From Patescibacteria group bacterium (lineage in GTDB: Bacteria; Patescibacteriota; Saccharimonadia; CAILAD01; BJGX01), in assembly GCA_030917065.1 (NCBI GenBank), contig JAUPVL010000035.1:1-27544 (forward strand): 27,544 nt of DNA, read 5' to 3'. This document shows positions 5,576 to 13,293 of this stretch, in pieces. Both the position numbers and the translations under genes were made by a program. Below the pieces are notes generated by a model that saw only the letters and a list, made by a program, of their open reading frames with translations, was not told the DNA's origin and searched no databases. Within the stretch, counting starts at the first letter, position 1. The number at the start of each line of letters is the position of its first letter.

Positions 5576-7926
5576 GGCAGAAGTATTTTTAGTTTGTACA
5601 TCAGCTTATCAGACAGCTCAATACGAACCGCAATTTTTTGAAGTATTGCACCTAACATGGCAAAACTAGCGGCAAATACTATGTATCGTATAGATAATGG
5701 AGATAATCCGAAGAACTGAGCAATACCAATATTGCTATTGAAAAACATCAGAATCAAAGCGATCACTCCAAATGAAAACCATATAGCAGCAGTTTGCAGT
5801 CTGTCCTTCATGACGCCTATAGACTCAGGTATAAGAGAAATAGTAAATATACTCATAATCACAAAAACACTATAAACTATCATAGATAACTGCGCTAAGT
5901 CTGTGTGTAAAACAATACTCCCCAAGTAGTAGGTCACCAGGGTGGTGGTGGCAATTATCAGGGCATTAACTATTGAGAAAGGTAATGTCCTTGCCAAAAA
6001 GCTTTTGTCGTGAATGCTCCTAATCCTATTGCGTGGCCATGCGCCCCACAGTACTACTGGAAAACCGATGATAAATAGGTTTAATAGAGTGATATTACGA
6101 GGAGTAAATGGATAATTGATATCCATCAATAGAGTTCCAAATATCAAGAATACTCCCGTCCACACCCTACTGAAAAAAAGGCTTGCTACCATTTCGAGAG
6201 TCGTAATAATACTATCTGAAAGCCCTATGCCTTTTGGGATCGTAGCAAATGAATTGTCTAAGAGCACTATATCAGCTGTCTGTCTGCTTGCTGATGAGCC
6301 TGAGAACATTGCTACACCGACATCAGCGGTTTTGATTGCTAGAGCATCATTTGCACCGTCTCCAACCATAGCTGTTAAGCCCATAGTTTGTGCTGCTTTA
6401 ACGATTCTTTCTTTTTGACTTGGAAGTATTCTTGCAAACAATGGCTGTTTTTTTATTGCCTGTATCAGCTCTGTTTTTGTCATTGCCTCTACTTGGCTTC
6501 CCGATATCACCCTGTTGTCATGAGCGATATTTGCTCTATCTGCAATTGCTCTCACTGTCTTTGAGTTGTCTCCGGAGATAACCAGCAATTGCAGTCCTCT
6601 TTTTTGTAAGAATCTCACAACTTCTTTGCTTGATTCCTTGAGGGGATTGTCCATTATGATTAGTCCGTTTATCTCCAATCCCTTGAGGCTTTTGGGATCA
6701 TCTAGTTCCCCTGATATTGCCGTAGCGATCATCAAGACTCTTTTGGCCTGCTTACTATATAGCTTTATTTTATCTTCAGCCCATTTCTTCTGATGTTCAT
6801 CAAGATTGGGTGTAAAATACTCACTCGCTCCTACAAAAACTTTTTTATCAGAACCTACATGCTCAAACGCAGCATATTTGCGTTCGGAAGAGAATGGCAC
6901 AAAGTTTATTATTTTAAATGTACTTGATCTTTTAAACTCATTTCTTAGCGCCTGAATGACAGCAGTTATGGCGGATTCTTTGTATATATAGCTAGTTATG
7001 AGTTTTTTTGTATTACTTATTTCTACTGGGTCAGAAGAATAATACTCTATTTTGTCAAAAATAGGCTGATTCTGTGTCAGTGTACCTGTCTTATCAAGGC
7101 ATACTATCGATACTCTTCCGAGATTTTCGATAGCATTTATTTGCTGTAACAACACTTTTTTTCGACTCATTCGGATTGCTCCATAAGTGAAAAAGATAGT
7201 ACTAGTGAGTATTAATCCCTCGGCAATAATTGTAGCTGCTATTGCTGCAATCTGTTTAATAGCAATTACCAAGGGTTCTGACTGAATGTAAGATTTTGCT
7301 AGTATGACTAATGCTATAACGACTAGTGCCATGGCCATGATCTGGATAAATTTCAGCATACTCTTTTGAATAGGCGATAGATTTCGCTGATAGCGTTTTA
7401 AGTTCTGAGTCATTACTGCTATATAGCTTTCGCTCTTGGGTTTTCTTGCAACTAACTTGGCGCTGCCGGCTACAATAATACTTCCTGCAAGCAATGTGTC
7501 GCCTACTCGTTTAGATATATTGTTTGACTCACCGCTAAGAAGCGCCTCATTGCACTCACACATTTGTGAGTCAGTAATAATACCATCAACTGGCACTTGA
7601 TCACCCAGTCTAAGTTCAACAATATCTTTTGACTTTATTTCTTCAGAATATACTATGTGTTTTTTGTGATCACGCAATATACTGTATTTCGAAGCCGTAG
7701 TGATTTGGAGCTTCTCCAAGGTTATTTTTGAGCGTATCTCCTGGATAATACCAATAATAATATTGATAAGTATAACTACCGCAAGAAATATCCCGTCCCT
7801 GAGATCTCCCAGTGCGATTAGAATCAGCGACAATCCGCCTATTATGACTACTACCAATGAAAATATATTGCGCCACAATATTGGACCCAAGTCTTTTATG
7901 ACAGAGTTAAAAACTGACTTTTTCAT
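5548..7926 (-). CDS. P-type ATPase, CtpE-like cation pump
   Basis: This is a 792-aa polytopic pump. Motifs (numbered from a TTG one codon upstream) are LSGES at 131-135 in place of TGES, phosphorylated D279 in LDKTGTLT, the SGDNSK and GDGANDA nucleotide-domain loops, and a long C-terminal membrane block of about six TM helices. The linker MTQNLKRYQRNLSPIQKSM and the length suit the CtpE-like group (Ca or Mg family P-type ATPases known from Actinobacteria) rather than metal P1B pumps. The TM4 core reads AEGL (236-239) where this group normally has PEGL, which may change ion handling. ATG at 7926 is preferred over TTG at 7929 because a TATAAT ends 7 bases before it. The stop lies in a terminator loop. 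The substrate is not determined by sequence. Confidence 0.9.
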   Translation of the reverse strand: MKKSVFNSVIKDLGPILWRNIFSLVVVIIGGLSLILIALGDLRDGIFLAVVILINIIIGIIQEIRSKITLEKLQITTASKYSILRDHKKHIVYSEEIKSKDIVELRLGDQVPVDGIITDSQMCECNEALLSGESNNISKRVGDTLLAGSIIVAGSAKLVARKPKSESYIAVMTQNLKRYQRNLSPIQKSMLKFIQIMAMALVVIALVILAKSYIQSEPLVIAIKQIAAIAATIIAEGLILTSTIFFTYGAIRMSRKKVLLQQINAIENLGRVSIVCLDKTGTLTQNQPIFDKIEYYSSDPVEISNTKKLITSYIYKESAITAVIQALRNEFKRSSTFKIINFVPFSSERKYAAFEHVGSDKKVFVGASEYFTPNLDEHQKKWAEDKIKLYSKQAKRVLMIATAISGELDDPKSLKGLEINGLIIMDNPLKESSKEVVRFLQKRGLQLLVISGDNSKTVRAIADRANIAHDNRVISGSQVEAMTKTELIQAIKKQPLFARILPSQKERIVKAAQTMGLTAMVGDGANDALAIKTADVGVAMFSGSSASRQTADIVLLDNSFATIPKGIGLSDSIITTLEMVASLFFSRVWTGVFLIFGTLLMDINYPFTPRNITLLNLFIIGFPVVLWGAWPRNRIRSIHDKSFLARTLPFSIVNALIIATTTLVTYYLGSIVLHTDLAQLSMIVYSVFVIMSIFTISLIPESIGVMKDRLQTAAIWFSFGVIALILMFFNSNIGIAQFFGLSPLSIRYIVFAASFAMLGAILQKIAVRIELSDKLMYKLKILLPKRNNTRTN

Positions 7927-7933
7927 CAATACA

Positions 7934-7939
7934 ATTATA
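7934..7939 (-). promoter_or_regulatory. -10 box of ATPase 2 (leaderless)
   Basis: A perfect TATAAT on the minus strand at 7939..7934 ends 7 bases before the ATG at 7926. It overlaps the stop codon of the upstream phosphatase gene (7935). No ribosome binding site fits between them. Confidence 0.55.
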
Positions 7940-8627
7940 CTACTGTATTGTATTCACTGAGCTCTAAGTGTTTACTGCTATCTTTATAGTCATACACAGT
8001 TATACCGCAGTTTTTTGGTTCACTTCCACTTGGCCAAGTAATAGCTTGTTCGTAGTTCCATTTTTCCAACAAAAATCTAAAGGCACGAATAGTGCCACCA
8101 TGTGTAACAACAAGTATTTTTTCATCCACATGATCTTCGTAAAGCATACCAATAAACTGATATACTCGTTCGGCCATCTTGGCAATACTCTCTCCTCCGG
8201 GCGGGTAAGCAAAAAATCCTCCATAAGTATCCCAGTATTCTTGAAGCCAAGGAAAAGCTTTTTTGGCCTCTTCCTCCGTCATATCATAAGCAAACCCTGG
8301 ATCGCGTTCACGAATAAAAGCATTGTGATGTATGGTCATTTCGTCTTTTTCTGATTGTGAGTATGCTTCTAAGATAGCCTCGAGCGTGTCTTTGGTACGT
8401 TTGTATCCAGAGTGATAGACATAATCAAATGTACCAAAGTGTTCTTTCAGGTACTCTCCCGTTTTTATAGCATTTTCTTTTCCTGCTTCAGTGATAGGTA
8501 TTTTGTAGTCTGGTATTCCCTTGACGTGTCTTCTTGCGTACTCGTCGGCAAAGAAGACTGATTTCTTAGCTTCATTACGTGAGCTCTCGGCATGTCTTAT
8601 CAATATCAACTGTTTGGGTCTTTTCAT
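7935..8627 (-). CDS. Histidine phosphatase superfamily protein (phosphoglycerate-mutase-like)
   Basis: This 230-aa protein has branch-1 histidine phosphatase chemistry: R11-H12 in LILIRHAES (phospho-histidine acceptor), R77 in YKRTKDT, E107 in IRERDPG (likely acid) and H176 in VVTHGGTI. The catalytic set is complete. The insert with YPPGGESIAKMAERVYQF is typical of broad-specificity phosphatases rather than the glycolytic mutase dPGM, which is about 250 aa with a distinct C-terminus. Substrates could be sugar phosphates or nucleotides and cannot be assigned. It is likely transcribed alone from an extended -10 located 6 bases upstream of the ATG. Confidence 0.9.
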   Translation of the reverse strand: MKRPKQLILIRHAESSRNEAKKSVFFADEYARRHVKGIPDYKIPITEAGKENAIKTGEYLKEHFGTFDYVYHSGYKRTKDTLEAILEAYSQSEKDEMTIHHNAFIRERDPGFAYDMTEEEAKKAFPWLQEYWDTYGGFFAYPPGGESIAKMAERVYQFIGMLYEDHVDEKILVVTHGGTIRAFRFLLEKWNYEQAITWPSGSEPKNCGITVYDYKDSSKHLELSEYNTVV

Positions 8628-8633
8628 GTCATC

Positions 8634-8642
8634 ATTATAGCA
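8634..8642 (-). promoter_or_regulatory. Extended -10 promoter of the histidine phosphatase (leaderless)
   Basis: TGC-TATAAT spans 8642..8634 on the minus strand, a perfect extended -10. Six bases (GATGAC) separate it from the ATG at 8627, so the mRNA should start at the start codon. Confidence 0.7.
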
Positions 8643-8669
8643 ACAAACTAAAAAAATTAGAGGATTGTC

Positions 8670-9266
8670 TTATATAAGTTTTTCTATCATGTCACAAAGT
8701 CTGCCCACGGATTCTTGGTATCTCTTTGGCGTCAGAGATTGAGCCGTATCAAATAATGGCAATACCTTATCTTTGGTTTCCTGTATCTTGCGTTTGCGTT
8801 TTTCGGGCGTTACGTCATCAAGTGTCCTAAGATTATGAAGCCTATCGGCAAGCTTGCACGTAACAGCTCTCCAGGAATTTACGGTGGCAAATCTCAACCA
8901 ATAGTCATCATCGCTTAAGCCCTTTTCTTTGCTCATATACTTCACATCCATAGCTACATCATAGCCAAAGTTGAGCTCTAGTCGCTTCACCCTCATAATA
9001 AATGAGTCTTCGATAATATCGTGCAGTAGTGCAGTACATATGAGCTTCCAGTCGTACATATGTAGCTCTGAAAACAAAATCCACGCTACTGCGCGTGGAT
9101 GTTCAAAGTATCTTCTTCCATCTGCTCTGTTTTGACCTCTATGTGCGTATTTGCTAAAAAAATATGCGGCCTCTATTTGCTCCATCTCATAATCTGAGAA
9201 GTATGGTTGCATCTGAGCCATGAACTCATCACGATTGATCTCTAGATAAGGACTATTTTTAGTCAA
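8670..9266 (-). CDS. HD-domain hydrolase, SpoT/Mesh1-like
   Basis: This 198-aa protein contains only an HD fold with the signatures of (p)ppGpp hydrolases: H42 in YAHRGQ, H56-P57, H82-D83 and E86-D87 in LLHDIIED, and KLADRLHNLRTL at 138-149. No synthetase, TGS or ACT domain is present, so it is a candidate small alarmone hydrolase, though other nucleotide pyrophosphates are possible substrates. Manganese dependence is known for the family. The start is TTG, chosen because AGGAG lies 7 bases upstream and no closer ATG fits. A TATAAT is at 9289..9284. Confidence 0.88.
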   Translation of the reverse strand: MTKNSPYLEINRDEFMAQMQPYFSDYEMEQIEAAYFFSKYAHRGQNRADGRRYFEHPRAVAWILFSELHMYDWKLICTALLHDIIEDSFIMRVKRLELNFGYDVAMDVKYMSKEKGLSDDDYWLRFATVNSWRAVTCKLADRLHNLRTLDDVTPEKRKRKIQETKDKVLPLFDTAQSLTPKRYQESVGRLCDMIEKLI

Positions 9267-9283
9267 TATTATCTCCTGTAAAT

Positions 9284-9289
9284 ATTATA
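9284..9289 (-). promoter_or_regulatory. -10 box of the HD hydrolase
   Basis: TATAAT on the minus strand at 9289..9284, with TTTCAA 17 bases further upstream as a poor -35. It leaves a leader of about 12 bases that contains AGGAG. It lies just past the stop codon of tgt. Confidence 0.45.
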
Positions 9290-9313
9290 CATCCAATATA
9301 GTAATATTGAAAT

Positions 9314-10519
9314 TTACCTATAATACTTGGCAATAAAATCCGATTTGAACTGGTAAAAAGTTTCATGGTTGATAGATTCTCTTATGTCATCGACTAGCTT
9401 AGTAATGAAGTGCAGGTTGTGGATTGAGAGCAGTGTAGTAAATAGTATTTCGGATGATTTAATAAGATGGTGTAGATAAGACAGGTTAAAATTCTCACAA
9501 GTATAGCAGCCGCATAAGGTGTCGATCGGAGCTAGGCTAGATCGGTATGGACTAGTAGATATATTCTTCCGTCCATCATATGTATAAACTGAACCATTTC
9601 TAGCGATTCGTGTTGGGCTGACACAATCAAATGTATCGATACCATTTTCTATACCATCAAAGATATCGGATGGCTCACCTATTCCTAGTAAGTGGCGCGG
9701 CTTCGCTACAGGAAGCTCTTCACACACCCATCTCACGGCCGTACCCATGTCAGATTTATTAAAACTACCACCTATACCAAATCCATCAAAGTCCAGCTTG
9801 GCAAGCTCTTTTGCTGATAGTCTTCTAAGGTCTTCGAACCTACCTCCCTGTACGACTCCAAATAAGGATATATAAGACTTGTCACCCTTGGACAACTTGT
9901 GGTGCTCTTTGATACAGCGTTTGGCCCAGGCATGAGTACGCTCCCACGCCTTGAGTTGATATTCATGACTAGCATGAGGAGAAGTACATTCGTCAAATGC
10001 AAAAATAATATCTGCACCGAGCTTGTGCTGTATCTGCATAGAATTCTCAGGAGTGAGTCGCAGATGCTTGCCATCTATGTGTGAATAAAAGCTCACACCT
10101 TCATCGTCTATCTTGGCTTTTTTGGCATTGCTGATTCTCTGGTCCTGAGCATCTATTGAGACCTCTTCTCCGCTAGCAACCTTACTTACTCCGCTACCAA
10201 AAGCTTCTCCTAGGCTAAATACCTGGAATCCACCAGAGTCAGTATATGTAGGACCGCTCCAATTCATAAAATCATGTAGGCCACCGGACTTGGAGACGAT
10301 ATCTTCACCTGGTCTTAGGTGTAAATGATACGTGTTAGCCAAAACGGCCTGAGATCCAGTACTTTTGACTTGCTCGGGTGTGAGCGCTTTGACGGTTGCA
10401 GCTGTACCTACAGCAATAAAGGCTGGTGTTTCTATTGAGCCATGTGGAGTTGTTATCGCACCGCTTCTTGCCAAGCTATTTTTGAGATGGTGATTAATCT
10501 TGAAGGTCATTTTATTCAT
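9314..10519 (-). CDS. tgt: tRNA-guanine(34) transglycosylase
   Basis: This 401-aa enzyme exchanges G34 in GUN anticodons for preQ1 (or queuine), the insertion step of queuosine modification. Visible elements are D94 in TDSGGFQVFSL (general acid/base), the GVVQGG loop at 221-226, nucleophile D298 in FDCVSPTR, and the zinc site C336-x-C338-x2-C341-x25-H367 with exactly the family spacing. It is slightly longer than the usual 370-380 aa. No preQ1 synthesis gene lies in the window, so base salvage is plausible but unproven. The start is ATG at 10519, and a second ATG lies three codons on. TATAAT at 10534..10529 ends 9 bases upstream and no strong Shine-Dalgarno is present. Confidence 0.96.
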   Translation of the reverse strand: MNKMTFKINHHLKNSLARSGAITTPHGSIETPAFIAVGTAATVKALTPEQVKSTGSQAVLANTYHLHLRPGEDIVSKSGGLHDFMNWSGPTYTDSGGFQVFSLGEAFGSGVSKVASGEEVSIDAQDQRISNAKKAKIDDEGVSFYSHIDGKHLRLTPENSMQIQHKLGADIIFAFDECTSPHASHEYQLKAWERTHAWAKRCIKEHHKLSKGDKSYISLFGVVQGGRFEDLRRLSAKELAKLDFDGFGIGGSFNKSDMGTAVRWVCEELPVAKPRHLLGIGEPSDIFDGIENGIDTFDCVSPTRIARNGSVYTYDGRKNISTSPYRSSLAPIDTLCGCYTCENFNLSYLHHLIKSSEILFTTLLSIHNLHFITKLVDDIRESINHETFYQFKSDFIAKYYR

Positions 10520-10528
10520 ATCTCAAGT

Positions 10529-10534
10529 ATTATA
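10529..10534 (-). promoter_or_regulatory. -10 box of tgt (near-leaderless)
   Basis: Perfect TATAAT at 10534..10529 on the minus strand, 9 bases before the ATG, implying a leader of only about two or three bases. It lies back to back with the plus-strand promoter of the HdeD operon. Confidence 0.5.
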
Positions 10535-10558
10535 TAACATCTAGTGAAGCGACAAAAT

Positions 10559-10588
10559 TTGCAGCATAACAAGTTTTTGGTTTATAAT
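10559..10588 (+). promoter_or_regulatory. Promoter of the HdeD-like operon
   Basis: TTGCAG at 10559-10564 and a perfect TATAAT at 10583-10588 are 18 bases apart. The leader of about 30 bases contains AGGAG, 11 bases before the ATG at 10624. Confidence 0.6.
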
Positions 10589-10623
10589 CGAATCAAATAA
10601 TTAATTTAGGAGTTTTAAGTAAG

Positions 10624-11169
10624 ATGGATTCAAATGTTGTATCGGTTAGCAGAAGTTCTTTATTATTAAGAGGATTGGCAAATGTCATCTTTGGGGCAAT
10701 TGTGTTTTCTTGGCCAGGAATGACAGTATATCTTTTGGTGATAATATTCGCTATCAATATCATCTTGATTGGCGCTATGGAGCTATTCAAGCCTTTTGTA
10801 GATAAGAATACCAATCACTCTATACTGACTTTTCTGCTTGGCCTTCTTGGAATGGTAGTTGGTTTCTACCTGCTTGGTAGACCAGAGTTGACAGTGGGCG
10901 TGTTGAGCCTCGTGATAGCTTTCTGGGCAGTTCTGTTTGGTATTAGTGATTTGTTTGTAGGTTTTACAGACTCCAAAACGAGTGGTGGATATAGATTCTT
11001 ATTTATAATTGCTGGTGTTCTCTCACTAATGTTCGGTGGATACCTCATCTTTTATCCAGTCGTTACTATAGTATCTTTCGTCTGGATACTAGGATTGTAT
11101 GCAGTGATCACAGGTGCTATGTACATAGTCGGTAGTTTCTTCATACCTAAGTCAAAGTCCAAAAAATAA
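10624..11169 (+). CDS. HdeD/DUF308-like membrane protein (paralogue 1)
   Basis: This 181-aa inner-membrane protein has six hydrophobic segments arranged as three pairs, at roughly 15-33, 37-55, 67-85, 88-110, 125-145 and 148-170. The repeated pattern (RGLANVIFGAIVFSWPGMT, then GLLGMVVGFYLLGRPELT, then GVLSLMFGGYLIFYP) is the internal repeat of the HdeD/DUF308 family. HdeD in E. coli is linked to acid resistance, and most members are uncharacterised. It is the first gene of a three-gene run and a close paralogue lies 17 bases downstream. The C-terminus is lysine-rich (KSKSKK) and probably cytoplasmic. Confidence 0.85.
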   Translation: MDSNVVSVSRSSLLLRGLANVIFGAIVFSWPGMTVYLLVIIFAINIILIGAMELFKPFVDKNTNHSILTFLLGLLGMVVGFYLLGRPELTVGVLSLVIAFWAVLFGISDLFVGFTDSKTSGGYRFLFIIAGVLSLMFGGYLIFYPVVTIVSFVWILGLYAVITGAMYIVGSFFIPKSKSKK

Positions 11170-11186
11170 TTATCTAGGTACTGATA

Positions 11187-11747
11187 ATGGAATTGCTACT
11201 CACCCCCTCCAGAAGTGCATTGGCATGGAGGGGGTTATCCAATGCTTTATTGGGAATCATACTGCTATCCTGGCCAAAAGCTACAATATATGTAGTGATA
11301 CTATTCTTTTCACTAAATCTTATAATTGTCGGTTTTTACTCAATAATTGAACCTTTGTTCAACAAGAAAAATCCTCATGCGCTGCTGTCTATCATACTTG
11401 GTATACTAGGCGTAACATTTGGTCTTTATCTAATAGTCAAACCTGAATTTGCAGCCGGACTTCTAGCTCTACTGATAGCCTTCTGGGCATTGCTGTTTGG
11501 GATATTTGATATAGCCATCAGTACCAAAGCATTTAAGGCCAGGGTCCACTTTGCTTGGGTGTATCTGCTCATAGGCATACTCTCTGTGCTTTTTGGTCTG
11601 TATATGTTGCTCAATCCTATTGATGGTGTGTTGACCGTAGTATGGCTGTTTGGTCTATATGCTATGATAATAGGTGTAACACTGCTTCTTATGAGCATAC
11701 TCATGAGACCGGTGAGCGTCAAATCTAAAACAGGAGTGAAAAAATGA
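11187..11747 (+). CDS. HdeD/DUF308-like membrane protein (paralogue 2)
   Basis: This 186-aa protein has the same six-TM, three-repeat plan as its upstream neighbour (RGLSNALLGIILLSWP, GILGVTFGLYLIVKPEF, GILSVLFGLYMLLNPIDG), pointing to a tandem duplication followed by strong divergence. The tail is basic (KSKTGVKK). The TGA stop overlaps the next start as ATGA at 11744-11747, so it is translationally coupled to the 322-aa membrane protein. Function is inferred only from the family: membrane stress or acid resistance is possible. Confidence 0.84.
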   Translation: MELLLTPSRSALAWRGLSNALLGIILLSWPKATIYVVILFFSLNLIIVGFYSIIEPLFNKKNPHALLSIILGILGVTFGLYLIVKPEFAAGLLALLIAFWALLFGIFDIAISTKAFKARVHFAWVYLLIGILSVLFGLYMLLNPIDGVLTVVWLFGLYAMIIGVTLLLMSILMRPVSVKSKTGVKK

Positions 11748-12712
11748 GCCCTACCAGACAAGATAAATATCAACCAAATAAGTGGCTAGTAAGAGTTGCT
11801 ATTGTACTACTGAGTATCAGCTTTTTATTGTTGCCATATCTTACAGTTGCAAAATCTCTAGTGACAAATGCAGAAAATACAATCAACTTACTGGAAAAGT
11901 CTAGGGCCTTTGAGTACACTGCGCAAATAGCCAAGAGCGAGATCCAAAACAGACTACCCGAAAAGGTCAAACAAAATCTCATAGAGCAATCTATCATCAA
12001 TCGGATAATGGATGCTATCATCACGCCTCAGCTCATCCAAAACATCTCTGAGCCTGCTATCAAGCTTGCGATCAAGCAGTTGCAAGAAGATCCTAAGTTG
12101 AGTCTAGAGAACCAGAAGATCGAGCTAGATGTGTCACCATATAAACAAAATATAAGTAATTACGTATCTTCACTTGGGTTGCCTGATGGTATCAAAGAAT
12201 CTGCCAGCAACTTCTCACAAAGCCTGCCCGATAAACTTGCAATAGTAGATGTTGAAAAAAATCCTAATAGCCCTCTACTGGTACTTATCAAGCTTCGAGG
12301 TTTGTACAACAATATCTTGCTCGCCAACAACATAGCATGGGCCGTGCTTGCGATAAGTGCCATATCTCTTATTGCATTGCTCTACAAGAACGCACTACGA
12401 TTATCAAAACTACTCGCAAAATCACTGATCATAGTTGGATCTCTAGTGGTAGTATTTAGTTATCTTACTCCCCCATCACTAAGCCTATTTGTGCCAAACA
12501 ATCTAACAGAGTCTAGCGGATCTGAAGTAGCAGCTCTTATTAATAGTCTGGATGCGCAATTTTTCGCAATGACCCAGGTCTACGGATGGTCATATATTGC
12601 TATAGGCCTAGTAATGACCCTGATCAATTGGTATATAACATGCTTCGGATTTAAATTTGATAGTCAAGAAATCAAGCATTACTTCAAGAAAAAATTCAAA
12701 CGAACCAAGTAG
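11744..12712 (+). CDS. Four-TM membrane protein with large external domain, unknown
   Basis: This 322-aa protein is not of a recognised family. TM1 lies at about 16-37, followed by an extracytoplasmic region of about 150 residues (38-190) that is mostly helical and rich in Gln, Asn, Ile and Lys. TM2 and TM3 are at about 192-215 and 222-250, and TM4 at about 277-300, before a basic cytoplasmic tail ending KKKFKRTK. No Cys pair, lipobox or catalytic motif is visible. The ATGA overlap with the second HdeD-like gene implies co-expression and perhaps a shared complex. A sensor or envelope assembly role would fit the shape, but this is speculation. Confidence 0.8.
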   Translation: MSPTRQDKYQPNKWLVRVAIVLLSISFLLLPYLTVAKSLVTNAENTINLLEKSRAFEYTAQIAKSEIQNRLPEKVKQNLIEQSIINRIMDAIITPQLIQNISEPAIKLAIKQLQEDPKLSLENQKIELDVSPYKQNISNYVSSLGLPDGIKESASNFSQSLPDKLAIVDVEKNPNSPLLVLIKLRGLYNNILLANNIAWAVLAISAISLIALLYKNALRLSKLLAKSLIIVGSLVVVFSYLTPPSLSLFVPNNLTESSGSEVAALINSLDAQFFAMTQVYGWSYIAIGLVMTLINWYITCFGFKFDSQEIKHYFKKKFKRTK

Positions 12713-12757
12713 TAGCTTGAAATAATTAAATATTTTAAATTTGATTTTATCAAAATA

Positions 12758-12766
12758 TGGTATAAT
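12758..12766 (+). promoter_or_regulatory. Extended -10 promoter of the DUF7144 gene
   Basis: TGG-TATAAT at 12758-12766 is a perfect extended -10. The leader of about 30 bases contains AAGGAG 9 bases before the ATG at 12802. In contrast to the leaderless genes, this unit has a normal ribosome binding site. Confidence 0.7.
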
Positions 12767-12801
12767 GTAGTTAAGTAAATTTAAATAAAGGAGTTAAGAA
12801 A

Positions 12802-13200
12802 ATGGCAAAAAATAATAATCTATCAAATATGGTAGGATGGTCTGTATTCGCAGGCGTACTAATGGTATTAGCAGGAATGTTCCAAGCAATTGTTGGCCTA
12901 ATGGCTATCGCAAGAGATACAGTCTACTTTGTAGGACCGTACACTATTGCTTCTCTTGATATTACTCAATGGGGATGGGTACATCTAATAGTTGCAGTAC
13001 TTGTGATGCTAGCTGGATTTTCAGTACTTAAGGGTCACATGTACGGTAGAATCGTTGGTGTATTGCTGGCTATGGTAAGTGCTGTAGTCAATATGCTGTT
13101 CTTGCCAGCATACCCAGTATGGTCACTACTCGTAATTGTAATAGATGTTGTCATCATTTACTCTCTAATAGTATATGGTGGAGAGCTCAAAGAAGCTTAA
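12802..13200 (+). CDS. DUF7144-like four-TM membrane protein
   Basis: This 132-aa protein has four hydrophobic helices, at about 12-34, 58-76, 82-102 and 106-126. The pattern (WSVFAGVLMVLAGMFQAIVGL, TQWGWVHLIVAVLVMLAG, FLPAYPVWSLLVIVIDVVII) matches a membrane family common in Actinobacteria, DUF7144, whose function is unknown. The WGWVH and LPAYP-W-S motifs are the strongest matches. It has its own extended -10 promoter, a good AAGGAG and an intrinsic terminator, so it is a complete single-gene unit. Sharing this family with Actinobacteria would suit an episymbiont of actinobacterial hosts, but that is conjecture. Confidence 0.82.
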   Translation: MAKNNNLSNMVGWSVFAGVLMVLAGMFQAIVGLMAIARDTVYFVGPYTIASLDITQWGWVHLIVAVLVMLAGFSVLKGHMYGRIVGVLLAMVSAVVNMLFLPAYPVWSLLVIVIDVVIIYSLIVYGGELKEA

Positions 13201-13216
13201 TCACTAGTCTAATTAT

Positions 13217-13250
13217 AAAAACACCCTGTAACTACAGGGTGTTTTTATTT
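13217..13250 (+). terminator. Intrinsic terminator after the DUF7144 gene
   Basis: AAAAACACCCTGT (13217-13229) pairs perfectly with ACAGGGTGTTTTT (13234-13246) around a four-base loop, followed by ATTT. It starts 16 bases after the stop codon. The A-tract on its left arm could also terminate minus-strand transcription. Confidence 0.92.
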
Positions 13251-13280
13251 GACTGTATGTATTTTCACCTATAAAAGAGG

Positions 13281-13286
13281 TATAAT
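13281..13286 (+). promoter_or_regulatory. -10 box of the AI-2E permease gene (leaderless candidate)
   Basis: Perfect TATAAT at 13281-13286 ends 7 bases before the ATG at 13294. A competing reading is TTGACT (13249-13254) with TATAAA (13270-13275), which would place the start of transcription next to an upstream in-frame ATG at 13285. Either way the leader is nearly absent. Confidence 0.5.
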
Positions 13287-13293
13287 GAGCCAC

